From Streptomyces malaysiensis subsp. samsunensis (GTDB lineage Bacteria; Actinomycetota; Actinomycetes; Streptomycetales; Streptomycetaceae), in contig NZ_JANIIC010000010.1 in assembly GCF_024519315.1 (NCBI RefSeq), positions 1 to 64,000 of the forward strand: 64,000 nucleotides of DNA, read 5' to 3'. Position numbers and translations under genes: made by a program. The notes beneath the pieces are model-generated. The model searched no databases and was not told the DNA's origin. It saw nothing but the letters and a program-made list of their open reading frames with translations. Below, piece after piece: positions 16,801 through 25,198 of this stretch (position 1 is the stretch's first letter; the number at the start of each line of letters is the position of its first letter).

Positions 16801-19173
16801 ATGAACGCGCCGTATGACGGTGATGGCCGAGTGCCACCACCGCCGCAGCCTTCCCCTCATGGCTCCCACGACCCTTACGGACAGGAACCGCACCAGCGGG
16901 ATCCGTATCTGGGCGATTCCCACCAGGCTCCCCAGGCCGATCCGCGCCAGGCGTACGGCCAGCAGTACTACGCACCGGATCCGTATCTGGACGACGCGTA
17001 CGCGACGGGCAGCTTCACGCCCTACCCGTATCCGACGCAGGACCGCTACGCCCACGATCCGCTGACGGATCCGATCTACGACCGGCACGCCCCGCAGCAG
17101 GGCGGCTACCAGCAGCAGCACTATCCGCAGCCCCCCACCCCGCAGGGCCCCGACCCGCGCGCATGGGCCCCCGAGGCCGCCGCCGGCCCCCAGGGCACGG
17201 CACAGCAGCCGTACACCGCCGATCAGCCGGGCCAGGGCTATCCGGGGCCCGGCAACGGCTACGGCACGGCGCAGCAGCCGCAGCAGGACGCCTTCGCGCA
17301 TCTCTACCGCGATCAGCAGCCCTATGAGCCCCGGCCCGCCCAGGGCCAGGGCGGCTATCCGCAGGGCGCGGAGAACCACCCGCACGGACAGGCTCACGCA
17401 CAGGGGCAGGCACCGGTCCCCGGGCCGGCGAGATCCGAGTCCGCCAACGCGACGGCCGCCGCTCCCACGGTGGCCGCTCCTGTGGTGACCGCCCCCGCCG
17501 CCGAGCCCGAGCAGAAGAAGTCCTCAGGCGGCAAGGGCCGCGCGTCCAGCGTGCTCCAGTCCAGCGCGCTGATGGCCGCGGGCACCCTGGTCTCCCGGCT
17601 CACCGGCTTCGTCCGGCAGATGGTGGTCCTCGCGGGGCTGGGCGCGGCCACCCTCGGCTCCACCTACGCCCTCGCCTACACGCTGCCGACCATGGTGTAC
17701 ATCCTCACCATCGGCGGCGGTCTGAACTCGGTCTTCGTCCCGCAGCTCGTGCGCGCGATGAAGGAGGACGACGACGGCGGCGAGGCGTTCGCCAACCGGC
17801 TGCTCACGCTGGTGATGGTGGTGCTCGGCCTCCTGGTCGCGGTGACCGTGGTCGCCGCGCCGCTGCTGATCCGCGCGATGTCACCGACCATCGCGGACAA
17901 CCCCGCCGACAACGAGGTCGCGGTCACCTTCGCCCGCTACTGCCTGCCCACCATCTTCTTCATGGGCATTCACGTGGTGGTCGGCCAAATCCTCAATGCC
18001 CGGGGCCGGTTCGGGGCGATGATGTGGACCCCGGTCCTGAACAACATCGTCATAATCTTCACCTTCGGACTGTTCATCTGGGTGTTCGGCACCGCCGGCA
18101 GCTCCAAGATGGACACCACGACCATCACCGCCGAAGGCATCCGACTGTTGGGCATGGGCACCCTGCTGGGGCTCGTCGTCCAGTCCCTGGCGATGTTCCC
18201 GTATCTGCGAGCCACCGGCTTCCGCTTCCGGCCGCGCTTCGACTGGCGCGGCCACGGCCTCGGCAAGGCCGCCAGGCTGGCCAAGTGGACAGTGCTGTTC
18301 GTCCTCGCCAACCAGGCGGGCGTGCTGGTCGTGACCCAGCTCTCCACCGCGGCCGGTTCCGAGGCCGAGAACCAGAACGCGCCGGGCATGAGCTTCGTCG
18401 GCTACTCCAGCGCCCAGCTCATCTGGGGCATGCCACAAGCCATCATCACCGTCTCCGTCATGGCCTCGCTGCTGCCCAGGATCTCCCGGGCGGCCCACGA
18501 CGGCGACTCCGGAGCGGTCCGCGACGACATCTCACAGGGCCTGCGCACCTCCGCCGTCGCCATCGTCCCGCTCGCCTTCGGCTTCATCGCCCTGGGCATC
18601 CCCATGTGCACGCTGCTGTTCGGCGCTTCCGGCACCGACGCGGCCGTCTCCATGGGCTACATCCTCATGGCGTTCAGCCTCGGTCTGATCCCCTTCTCCG
18701 TGCAGTACGTCGTCCTCCGTGGCTTCTACGCCTACGAGGACACCCGCACCCCCTTCTACAACACGGTGATCATCGCCGCGGTCAACGCCGCCGGCTCCGC
18801 ACTCGCCTATGTCGTGCTCCCCGCCCGCTGGGCCGTCGCCGGGATGGCGGCCGCCTACGGCCTGGCCTACGCCATCGGCGTGGGCGTGGCCTGGAAGCGG
18901 CTGCGCAAGCGGCTGGGCGGCGATCTGGACGGCCCCCGCGTCGTACGCACCTACACCCGTCTCGTCGGCGCCAGCGTCCCCGCCGCCCTCCTGGGCGGCG
19001 GCGCGGCCTACGCCATCATGCAGACCCTCGGAATGGGCGTCGTCGGCTCCGTAGCGGCTTTGCTGGGCGGCGGTCTCGTTCTTATCGCGGTCTTCTACAT
19101 TGCTGCGAAACGGATGCGCGTTGAGGAGCTGACGGCCATGGTCGGTATGGTGCGCGGACGACTCGGACGCTGA
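16801..19173 (+). CDS. murJ: Lipid II flippase MurJ (MviN)
   Basis: MurJ moves lipid II across the membrane for peptidoglycan synthesis. The 790-residue protein has a long disordered Pro/Gln/Tyr-rich cytosolic N-terminus (about 1-240), followed by a MOP-superfamily core of about 14 helices starting SSALMAAGTLVSRLTGFVRQ. ILNARGRFGAMMWTPVLNN and PFSVQYVVLRGFYAYEDTRTPF are typical MurJ segments. In mycobacteria the MurJ polypeptide continues into a pseudokinase; here the protein ends after the last helix and the pseudokinase is the next gene. Confidence 0.95.
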   Translation: MNAPYDGDGRVPPPPQPSPHGSHDPYGQEPHQRDPYLGDSHQAPQADPRQAYGQQYYAPDPYLDDAYATGSFTPYPYPTQDRYAHDPLTDPIYDRHAPQQGGYQQQHYPQPPTPQGPDPRAWAPEAAAGPQGTAQQPYTADQPGQGYPGPGNGYGTAQQPQQDAFAHLYRDQQPYEPRPAQGQGGYPQGAENHPHGQAHAQGQAPVPGPARSESANATAAAPTVAAPVVTAPAAEPEQKKSSGGKGRASSVLQSSALMAAGTLVSRLTGFVRQMVVLAGLGAATLGSTYALAYTLPTMVYILTIGGGLNSVFVPQLVRAMKEDDDGGEAFANRLLTLVMVVLGLLVAVTVVAAPLLIRAMSPTIADNPADNEVAVTFARYCLPTIFFMGIHVVVGQILNARGRFGAMMWTPVLNNIVIIFTFGLFIWVFGTAGSSKMDTTTITAEGIRLLGMGTLLGLVVQSLAMFPYLRATGFRFRPRFDWRGHGLGKAARLAKWTVLFVLANQAGVLVVTQLSTAAGSEAENQNAPGMSFVGYSSAQLIWGMPQAIITVSVMASLLPRISRAAHDGDSGAVRDDISQGLRTSAVAIVPLAFGFIALGIPMCTLLFGASGTDAAVSMGYILMAFSLGLIPFSVQYVVLRGFYAYEDTRTPFYNTVIIAAVNAAGSALAYVVLPARWAVAGMAAAYGLAYAIGVGVAWKRLRKRLGGDLDGPRVVRTYTRLVGASVPAALLGGGAAYAIMQTLGMGVVGSVAALLGGGLVLIAVFYIAAKRMRVEELTAMVGMVRGRLGR

Positions 19174-19283
19174 TCATTGAGCACAACCATCGTCCGCCAC
19201 CGTGTGTCGTGCATAGCGGCGGACTGTGGGCACAATTGTCTTGGCTCGGAGTAGGCGCAACGGATGGGGAGGCAGGAACGACG

Positions 19284-21005
19284 GTGGCGGAACGGAGCAC
19301 GGCTGCCGTCGACGTGGCCGACAGCGGTGGAGAGGAGCCGCTGACCGCCGAGGCGGGCAAGGCCACGGCCGACGGGGCGGGGACGAAGAAGAAGGTCGGT
19401 AAGGGGACAGAGGCCGCGGTCACCGATGATGCGGGCGCCGCGGCCGAAGCCAACTCGCTGGAGCTGCACAGCGGTCACAAACTGGCCAGACGTTACCGTC
19501 TGGAGGAGTGCGTCACCCGTCTGGACGGATTCAGCAGTTGGCGTGCCGTGGACGAGAAGCTGCGGCGTGCGGTCGGGGTGCATGTGGTGCCCGCGGACCA
19601 TCCACGTGCCAGGCCGGTGCTGGCCGCCGCCCGTTCGGCGGCCCTGCTGGGCGATCCTCGCTTCGTCCAGGTCCTCGACGCCGTCGAGGAGAACGATCTC
19701 GTCTATGTCGTCCATGAGTGGCTCCCCGACGCCACCGAACTCACCGCCGTGCTGGCCGCCGGGCCCCTCGAGCCGCACGACGCGTACCAATTGGTCAGCC
19801 AGGTCTCCCAGGCCATGGCCGCCGCCCACCGCGAGGGCCTGGCACATCTGCGGTTGAACCCCGGCTCCGTGTTGCGCACCGAGTCCGGCCAGTACCGCAT
19901 CCGCGGACTCGCCGTGATGGCTGCCCTGCGCGGAATCAGCGCCGACCACCCCCAGCGCACCGAAACCGAGGCGATCGGCGCGCTGCTGTACGCGGCGCTC
20001 ACTCAGCGCTGGCCGTACGAGACCAACGCCTATGGCCTCTCCGGGCTGCCCAAGGGCGTGGGCCTGATCGCCCCCGACCAGGTCCGCGCGGGAGTGCACC
20101 GCGGCCTGTCCGAACTCGCGATGCGCGCGCTGGTCAACGACGGGGCCACCGCGTCCCGTCAGGACCAGCCCTGCACCACCCCCGAGGAGCTGGCCAAGGC
20201 CGTCGCGGCCATGCCGCGCATCCGGCCGCCCGAGCCCGCCTTCACCCCCTCCCCGGCGTACCAGCGCACGACGTACCAGCAGGGCGTGTACGGCCAGCCG
20301 CCGAACCGGGGCGGTGCCCCGCACACGGCCCGCCCGGCCGCTCCCGTGCCGCCTCCGCCGCCGTTGCAGAGCCGCACGGGCAAGGCCCTCAAGTGGACCG
20401 TCTCCGCGCTTCTGATCGCCGCCCTCGGCCTCGGCAGCTGGCAGCTCGCGGACACTCTCCTCAAGGAGGAGAACAAGCCCGGTCCGAGCAACTCCAGTGA
20501 GAAGGACGACGGCAAGGGCGCGGAGGTTGCCAGCAAACCGCTGAAGATTCAGAACGCCGTGGAGTACTACCCCGACGGGAATCCCCAGCACACCAACCAG
20601 GTGCCCTTGACCTACGACGACAACCCAGACACCGTGTGGCGCAGCAAGTCCTACGACGAAGGCCCCGATCTCAACCCGGCCTTCAAGAAGGGTGTGGGCT
20701 TGGTGTACGACCTTGGTGCGGGGCAGAAGCCCAAGACGGCCACGCTCGGGCTAAAGTACGGCGGCGACCACACCACGGTGTCGCTGTACGCGGCGGACTC
20801 GCTTTCCTCCTCCGCACCGTTGGGTTCCATGAAGAAGCTCGCAACAACCACGACCTCGGACACCACGGCCAAGCTCACCGTGAACCGGCCTGAATCGGCC
20901 CGGTACGTCGTCGTGTGGATGACCGCGATGCCGCAAGCGCCCGGTGACACATACAGCGACCCCGGCTACAAGCAGGCCATAGCCGAAGTGAAGTTCACCG
21001 GCTGA
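19284..21005 (+). CDS. Membrane-anchored pseudokinase, MurJ partner
   Basis: A 573-residue protein: Ala-rich N-terminus, kinase-like domain (about 70-300, starting HKLARRYRLEECV), Pro-rich linker, one membrane helix near 375-395 (WTVSALLIAALGLGSWQLADTLL) and an extracellular beta-rich domain (NAVEYYPDGNPQHTNQVPL). The kinase-like part lacks catalytic residues: HRD is replaced by HLRLNPGSV and DFG by RGLAV. In Mycobacterium tuberculosis the equivalent domain is fused to MurJ and binds an FHA protein when phosphorylated, so a scaffolding role is likely. GTG at 19284 follows GCAGGAACGAC; the open frame begins at 19209. Confidence 0.88.
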   Translation: MAERSTAAVDVADSGGEEPLTAEAGKATADGAGTKKKVGKGTEAAVTDDAGAAAEANSLELHSGHKLARRYRLEECVTRLDGFSSWRAVDEKLRRAVGVHVVPADHPRARPVLAAARSAALLGDPRFVQVLDAVEENDLVYVVHEWLPDATELTAVLAAGPLEPHDAYQLVSQVSQAMAAAHREGLAHLRLNPGSVLRTESGQYRIRGLAVMAALRGISADHPQRTETEAIGALLYAALTQRWPYETNAYGLSGLPKGVGLIAPDQVRAGVHRGLSELAMRALVNDGATASRQDQPCTTPEELAKAVAAMPRIRPPEPAFTPSPAYQRTTYQQGVYGQPPNRGGAPHTARPAAPVPPPPPLQSRTGKALKWTVSALLIAALGLGSWQLADTLLKEENKPGPSNSSEKDDGKGAEVASKPLKIQNAVEYYPDGNPQHTNQVPLTYDDNPDTVWRSKSYDEGPDLNPAFKKGVGLVYDLGAGQKPKTATLGLKYGGDHTTVSLYAADSLSSSAPLGSMKKLATTTTSDTTAKLTVNRPESARYVVVWMTAMPQAPGDTYSDPGYKQAIAEVKFTG

Positions 21006-21033
21006 GCCGGTTGATCGGGCAGGGGGCTCAACG

Positions 21034-21723
21034 TTGGATGACGCCACCATCGGCGGGGCGAGCGACAGCGAGCTCCTTGCCCGGCACGTCGACGGCGACC
21101 CGGACGCCTTCAGTGAAATAGTGCGGCGCCACCGCGACAGACTCTGGGCGGTGGCGCTGCGCACCCTCAGCGACCGTGAGGAAGCGGCCGACGCGGTCCA
21201 GGACGCGCTCGTCTCCGCCTACCGCGCCGCGCACACCTTCCGGGGCCAGTCCGCCGTGACGACCTGGCTCCACCGCATCACGGTCAACGCCTGTCTGGAC
21301 CGGGCCCGCAAGGCCGCCTCCCGTCGTACCTCCCCCGTCGACGACACAGAGCGGCTCGAGCAACTTCTGGAACCTCATGAATCAGCCGCCGCTCCCGCCG
21401 AGCGTGGTGATCTCCACCGCGAACTGCTGCGGGCGCTGCGCACCCTCCCTCCCGAGCAGCGCGCGGCCCTGGTGCTGGTCGATATGCAGGGCTACCCCGT
21501 CGCCGAGGCGGCGAAAGTCCTGGAGGTTCCCACCGGCACGGTGAAGAGCCGCTGCGCCCGGGGCCGCGCACGGCTGCTGCCGCTGCTCTCACATCTCCAC
21601 CCCAGCGGGAGAGGTAGCTCACCCTCGGGCGTGGGAAGGAACCGGACGCAGGGGACGTCCGTCCCACCGACGGCAGGACCGAACGACACAGATGCCGTGA
21701 AGGGCGGAGGTGGGCGAGCGTGA
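21034..21723 (+). CDS. sigM: ECF RNA polymerase sigma factor SigM
   Basis: A group 4 sigma factor of 229 residues with only regions 2 and 4: FSEIVRRHRDRLWAVALRTL and EEAADAVQDALVSAYRAA (region 2), then LPPEQRAALVLVDMQGYPVAEAAKVLEVPTGTVKSR (region 4, split here for description only). The C-terminus is a short disordered tail. TTG at 21034 is the best start, preceded by CAGGGGGC. The stop overlaps the GTG start of the anti-sigma gene (GTGA), so the two are translationally coupled. Its place beside murJ and trxB suits an envelope or redox stress role. Confidence 0.93.
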   Translation: MDDATIGGASDSELLARHVDGDPDAFSEIVRRHRDRLWAVALRTLSDREEAADAVQDALVSAYRAAHTFRGQSAVTTWLHRITVNACLDRARKAASRRTSPVDDTERLEQLLEPHESAAAPAERGDLHRELLRALRTLPPEQRAALVLVDMQGYPVAEAAKVLEVPTGTVKSRCARGRARLLPLLSHLHPSGRGSSPSGVGRNRTQGTSVPPTAGPNDTDAVKGGGGRA

Positions 21724-22688
21724 CATCCTCGACGGACACGGACGAGCACCCTGAGGTCGCGGAGATCTCCGCACTCACCGAAGGTCTGCTCTCTCCGTCC
21801 CGCGCCGTCGATGTGCGCACTCACCTCGCGAGCTGCGTGCTGTGCACGGACGTATGGGAGTCCCTGGACGAGATCCGCTCTCTGCTCGGGACCTTGCCCG
21901 GGCCGGTGCGGATGCCCGCCGAGATCGCGGGCCGGATCGACGCGGCGCTGGCCGCCGAAGCACTTCTCGACGCGACCGCCCCCGAGGGCGTGGCCGATGT
22001 TTCACGTGAAACTCCGGAGCCCGAGCCCGTTTCACGTGAAACGGCCGACAGCATCTCCAGCACCCCCGGCTCCGACACCGTGGAGCCCGCCTCCAAGAGC
22101 TCCACCGCGACGGACCGACCCGCCGGGCGCCCGCGTGGGGCCACCGGGCCGAGACGGGGATCCACCGGACCCGGCACCCGCCCGGGCCGCGCTCGCCGCT
22201 GGCGCAAGGTGGTCCTCGGTGGCGCATGCGCCGCGGCGGTGATCGGCATCGGTTCGTTCTTCATCCCGAGCGGCCCCTCCGGTGATCACGGCGACGCCGA
22301 CCAGCAGGCTCATGCCAGCCAGAGCTCCGCCGGGAACTCCGCCCTCTCCTCGGGCACGCTCAAGGACCGCGTGCACGAGCTGCTCGCCGACCGGAAGTCC
22401 ACCGCGTCGGATGGCGTCACCGGGCAGGGCAACTCACCCGATGTGCCGCTGCGTGCCGACGACGACCCTGAGGTGCCGTCCTGTGTACAGAGCGGCACCG
22501 GGCGCAAGGAACCGGCTCTCGCGGCGCAGCAGGACACCTACGACGGCCAGACCGCCTATATCGTCGTCCTCCCGCACCCCTCCGACAGCACACGCGTCGA
22601 CGCCTTCGTGATCGACGCATCCTGCGTCTCGGCGTCCCCGTCGACCCCCGGGGAGCTTCTGGTGACCCGGACCTACCCGCGGCACTGA
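21720..22688 (+). CDS. Zinc-type membrane anti-sigma factor for SigM; contains two parS sites
   Basis: A 322-residue protein with an N-terminal anti-sigma domain carrying HLASCVLC (H35, C39, C42), the HxxxCxxC signature of zinc anti-sigma factors. It then has a disordered region, one membrane helix (about 161-183, [20 protein letters not shown]) and an external domain with cysteines. Coupling to sigM by a GTGA overlap identifies the partner. The disordered part contains VSRET twice, the translation of parS 5 and 6. The Cys motif could be redox sensitive, but this is inference. Confidence 0.9.
   Translation: MTSSTDTDEHPEVAEISALTEGLLSPSRAVDVRTHLASCVLCTDVWESLDEIRSLLGTLPGPVRMPAEIAGRIDAALAAEALLDATAPEGVADVSRETPEPEPVSRETADSISSTPGSDTVEPASKSSTATDRPAGRPRGATGPRRGSTGPGTRPGRARRWRKVVLGGACAAAVIGIGSFFIPSGPSGDHGDADQQAHASQSSAGNSALSSGTLKDRVHELLADRKSTASDGVTGQGNSPDVPLRADDDPEVPSCVQSGTGRKEPALAAQQDTYDGQTAYIVVLPHPSDSTRVDAFVIDASCVSASPSTPGELLVTRTYPRH
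21999..22012. other. parS: parS site 5 (ParB-binding palindrome)
   Basis: Exact GTTTCACGTGAAAC inside the anti-sigma gene, read there as VSRET. Confidence 0.95.
22029..22042. other. parS: parS site 6 (ParB-binding palindrome)
   Basis: Exact GTTTCACGTGAAAC, 30 bp from parS 5 and in the same reading frame, again encoding VSRET. Confidence 0.95.
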
Positions 22689-22724
22689 GGCACACCGCAC
22701 ACAGGGCCCTGCCTGACAGCGCTC

Positions 22725-22751
22725 GGGAATGCCTGACCCGTAGGATCCGTT
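22725..22751 (+). promoter_or_regulatory. SigR-type promoter of trxB-trxA
   Basis: GGGAAT (22725-22730) and GTT (22749-22751) are separated by exactly 18 bp, matching the disulfide-stress sigma factor SigR consensus GGAAT-N18-GTT. It sits 90 bp before the trxB start. In S. coelicolor the trxBA operon is a classic SigR target. Confidence 0.85.
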
Positions 22752-22840
22752 GGGTGGGGTGGCAGCGGAATTCCGGGGGAAACCCGGAGCCGCCCGCCCA
22801 GTCAGCAGTCCGGCAGTCGGCAGAGACAAGGAAGTCATCC

Positions 22841-23791
22841 GTGAGCGACGTCCGCAACGTGATCATCATCGGTTCCGGGCCCGCGGGTTATACGGCCGCG
22901 CTCTACACCGCCCGCGCTTCCTTGAAGCCGCTGGTCTTCGAAGGCTCCGTGACCGCCGGTGGTGCTCTGATGAACACCACCGATGTGGAGAACTTCCCCG
23001 GTTTCCGGGACGGGATCATGGGCCCCGATCTGATGGACAACATGCGGGCCCAGGCCGAGCGCTTCGGCGCCGAGCTCATCCCGGACGATGTGGCCGCGGT
23101 CGACCTCAGTGAGCAGATCAAGACCGTCACCGACTCCGCCGGTACGGTCCACCGTGCCAAGACCATCATCGTGGCCACCGGCTCTCAGCACCGCAAGCTG
23201 GGACTGCCGCGCGAGGACGAGCTCTCCGGTCGTGGTGTCTCCTGGTGTGCCACCTGTGACGGGTTCTTCTTCAAGGACCAGGACATCGCCGTCATCGGCG
23301 GTGGCGACACGGCCCTGGAGGAGGCGACCTTCCTGTCGCGGTTCGCCAAGTCGGTCACGGTGGTCCACCGCCGGGACACCCTGCGCGCCAGCAAGGCGAT
23401 GCAGGAGCGGGCCTTCGCCGACCCGAAGATCTCGTTCGTCTGGGACAGCGTGGTCGAGGAGATTCACGGAGACGGCAAGCTCTCCGGTCTCACCATCCGC
23501 GATGTCAAGAAGGACGAGACCTCGGAGCTGCCGGTCACCGGGCTGTTCATCGCGATCGGCCACGACCCGCGGACCGAGCTGTTCAAGGGCCAGCTTGGCC
23601 TGGACGACGACGGCTACCTGAAGGTGGATGCGCCCACCACCCGGACGAACCTGTCCGGTGTCTTCGCCGCGGGCGATGTCGTGGACCACACCTACCGTCA
23701 GGCGATCACCGCGGCCGGCACCGGCTGCTCGGCGGCGCTGGACGCCGAGCGGTATCTGGCCTCGCTCGGTCAGGGCGACGCCACCGTCTGA
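22841..23791 (+). CDS. trxB: Thioredoxin-disulfide reductase
   Basis: Uses NADPH to reduce thioredoxin in the cytosol. From GTG at 22841 ([16 protein letters not shown]) it has 316 residues, the standard low-molecular-weight size. It contains the FAD motif [16 protein letters not shown], the redox motif CATC (C136, C139), the NADPH motif [16 protein letters not shown] and the C-terminal FAD motif [10 protein letters not shown]. An AAGGAAG ribosome-binding site supports this start over the longer frame from 22754. trxA follows after 42 bp. Confidence 0.97.
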   Translation: MSDVRNVIIIGSGPAGYTAALYTARASLKPLVFEGSVTAGGALMNTTDVENFPGFRDGIMGPDLMDNMRAQAERFGAELIPDDVAAVDLSEQIKTVTDSAGTVHRAKTIIVATGSQHRKLGLPREDELSGRGVSWCATCDGFFFKDQDIAVIGGGDTALEEATFLSRFAKSVTVVHRRDTLRASKAMQERAFADPKISFVWDSVVEEIHGDGKLSGLTIRDVKKDETSELPVTGLFIAIGHDPRTELFKGQLGLDDDGYLKVDAPTTRTNLSGVFAAGDVVDHTYRQAITAAGTGCSAALDAERYLASLGQGDATV

Positions 23792-23833
23792 CTTCGCTTC
23801 CCACCCCTGCACCAACTCACTAAGGAGATTGCC

Positions 23834-24163
23834 ATGGCCGGTGCCACGGTCACCGTGACGGACGCCGACTTCGAGGAGAAGGTCCTCAAGAGCGACAAGC
23901 CGGTACTCGTCGACTTCTGGGCCGCGTGGTGCGGTCCGTGCCGCCAGATCGCCCCCTCCCTGGAGGCCATCGCGGCCGAGCACCCCGACAAGATCGTCAT
24001 CGCCAAGCTCAACATCGACGAGAACCCGGCGACGGCCGCCAAGTACGGCGTGATGTCCATCCCGACGCTCAATGTCTACCAGGGCGGCGAGGTCGCCAAG
24101 ACCATCGTCGGTGCCAAGCCCAAGGCCGCCATCGAGCGGGACCTGTCCGACTTCATCGGCTGA
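23834..24163 (+). CDS. trxA: Thioredoxin
   Basis: A 109-residue disulfide reductant with the active site WCGPC (C33, C36) and the cis-proline segment MSIPTLNVYQGG. A strong TAAGGAG site precedes the ATG. It is the second gene of the SigR-type trxB-trxA operon and ends at the strong stem-loop 24187-24224. Confidence 0.98.
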   Translation: MAGATVTVTDADFEEKVLKSDKPVLVDFWAAWCGPCRQIAPSLEAIAAEHPDKIVIAKLNIDENPATAAKYGVMSIPTLNVYQGGEVAKTIVGAKPKAAIERDLSDFIG

Positions 24164-24186
24164 GCGAACCTCGCGTCGTCCTCATC

Positions 24187-24224
24187 CACGAAGGGGGCTG
24201 CCCGTACGGGCAGCCCCCTTCGTG
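24187..24224. terminator. Bidirectional terminator between trxA and the GNAT gene
   Basis: A perfect 38-bp inverted repeat with 19-nt GC-rich arms. trxA (plus) and the GNAT gene (minus) converge on it, so it can stop both. Its last base is the first base of the degenerate parS site. Confidence 0.85.
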
Positions 24225-24237
24225 TTTCACGTGGAAC
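24224..24237. other. Degenerate parS-like site
   Basis: GTTTCACGTGGAAC matches the parS core at 13 of 14 positions; one half-site is intact. Binding is likely weaker than at the eight perfect sites. Confidence 0.55.
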
Positions 24238-24257
24238 GCTGTACAGCGCGGAATCCG

Positions 24258-24875
24258 CTACAGCGGCCGAAGCGCGGGCTCCTTCTGGACGGCGCCGAGC
24301 AGCCGGTCCAGCGCCAGCTCGACATCCTCCTTCCAGGAGATCGTAGTCCTCAGCTCAAGCCTCAGCCGGGGGTAGCGCGGATGCGGCCGTACGGTCTTGA
24401 AGCCCACGGCCAGCAGATGATCGGCGGGCAGCACACACGCCGGTTCCTTCCAGGTGGCGTCCCCGAACGCCTCCACCGCCTTGAAGCCCCGGCGGATCAG
24501 ATCCTTCGCGACGGTCTGCACCATCACCCGGCCCAGCCCCTGCCCCTGGTATCCGGGCATCAGCCATGCCGTCATCAACTGGACGGCGTCCGCTGCCACC
24601 GGACTGGTGGGGAAGGCCGTGGAGCGCGGCACATACGCCGGCGGCGCGTACAGCACAAAGCCCACCGGAACCTCATCGACATAGACCACCCGGCCGCAGG
24701 AGCCCCACTCCAGCAGTACGGCCGAGATCCATGCCTCCTTTTCCAGCTCCGGCCGGCCGGCCCTTACGGCTGCCTCGCCGCTGACCGGATCGAGTTCCCA
24801 GAAGACACAGGCGCGACAGCGCTTGGGGATGTCCGGGAGGTTGTCCAGCGTGAGCGGTACGAGCCGACGCCCCAT
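24258..24875 (-). CDS. GNAT family N-acetyltransferase
   Basis: A 205-residue protein with an acetyl-CoA-binding GNAT core: YVDEVPVGFVLYAPP followed by LMTAWLMPGYQGQGLGRVMVQT, the latter holding the Q-x-x-G-x-G/A loop. The N-terminal CRACVFWELD is characteristic of a Streptomyces group found next to parB. The substrate is unknown. The start at 24875 (MGRRLVPLTLDNLPD) has GAAGGA upstream. It converges with trxA and lies 323 bp downstream of parB, separated by hairpins. Confidence 0.9.
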   Translation of the reverse strand: MGRRLVPLTLDNLPDIPKRCRACVFWELDPVSGEAAVRAGRPELEKEAWISAVLLEWGSCGRVVYVDEVPVGFVLYAPPAYVPRSTAFPTSPVAADAVQLMTAWLMPGYQGQGLGRVMVQTVAKDLIRRGFKAVEAFGDATWKEPACVLPADHLLAVGFKTVRPHPRYPRLRLELRTTISWKEDVELALDRLLGAVQKEPALRPL

Positions 24876-25021
24876 GAAGCCAGTCCTTCACTTCCGTGGC
24901 CAGCCGCGCCACGGGCGGCTGACAGCGCACTACGCTCCCTGAGCAGACTGCCGACGAAACCTCCGACAGCGCCCAGACCCAATCCTGTGGCCACCAGTCC
25001 GGTGCGGCTCACCGATCGCAT
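24764..25021 (-). CDS. Possible small membrane peptide, uncertain
   Basis: An open frame starting MRSVSRTGLVATGLGLGA at 25021 has a GGAGGT ribosome-binding site and a hydrophobic N-terminal helix (about residues 8-26). It would be 85 residues and overlaps the GNAT start by 112 bp in another frame. Third-position GC over the first 50 codons is roughly 60 percent, low for this genome, which argues against strong coding selection. It may be only a short leader peptide or nothing. Confidence 0.3.
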   Translation of the reverse strand: MRSVSRTGLVATGLGLGAVGGFVGSLLRERSALSAARGAAGHGSEGLASWGVGSYRSRWTTSRTSPSAVAPVSSGNSIRSAARQP

Positions 25022-25120
25022 GGCCCTGACCTCCACATGCGGCGCCTCCACATGGATCCGCCCTATCTGATCGCATCGTATCCGTGCCGAGATTGCACCG
25101 ATACCGCCCTTTGGCAAACA

Positions 25121-25197
25121 GCGGGTCGCGTTCCGACCATCTCGGTACGCGACCCGCCCCACGCGCTGCCCCTACGGCATGGCCGCACGGGCAGCGC
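25121..25197 (-). terminator. Tandem stem-loops after parB
   Basis: Two hairpins follow the parB stop on the minus strand: 9-nt arms at 25163-25171 and 25189-25197, then 11-nt perfect arms at 25121-25131 and 25147-25157 followed by TGTTTGCC. Together they look like the end of the parA-parB transcript. Confidence 0.7.
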
Positions 25198-25198
25198 C

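Noticed and set aside
14578..17397. Minus-strand open frame of 939 residues across DUF6049 and murJ
   Set aside because: Antisense shadow of well-supported genes; Arg/Gly/Leu/Val composition without domains.
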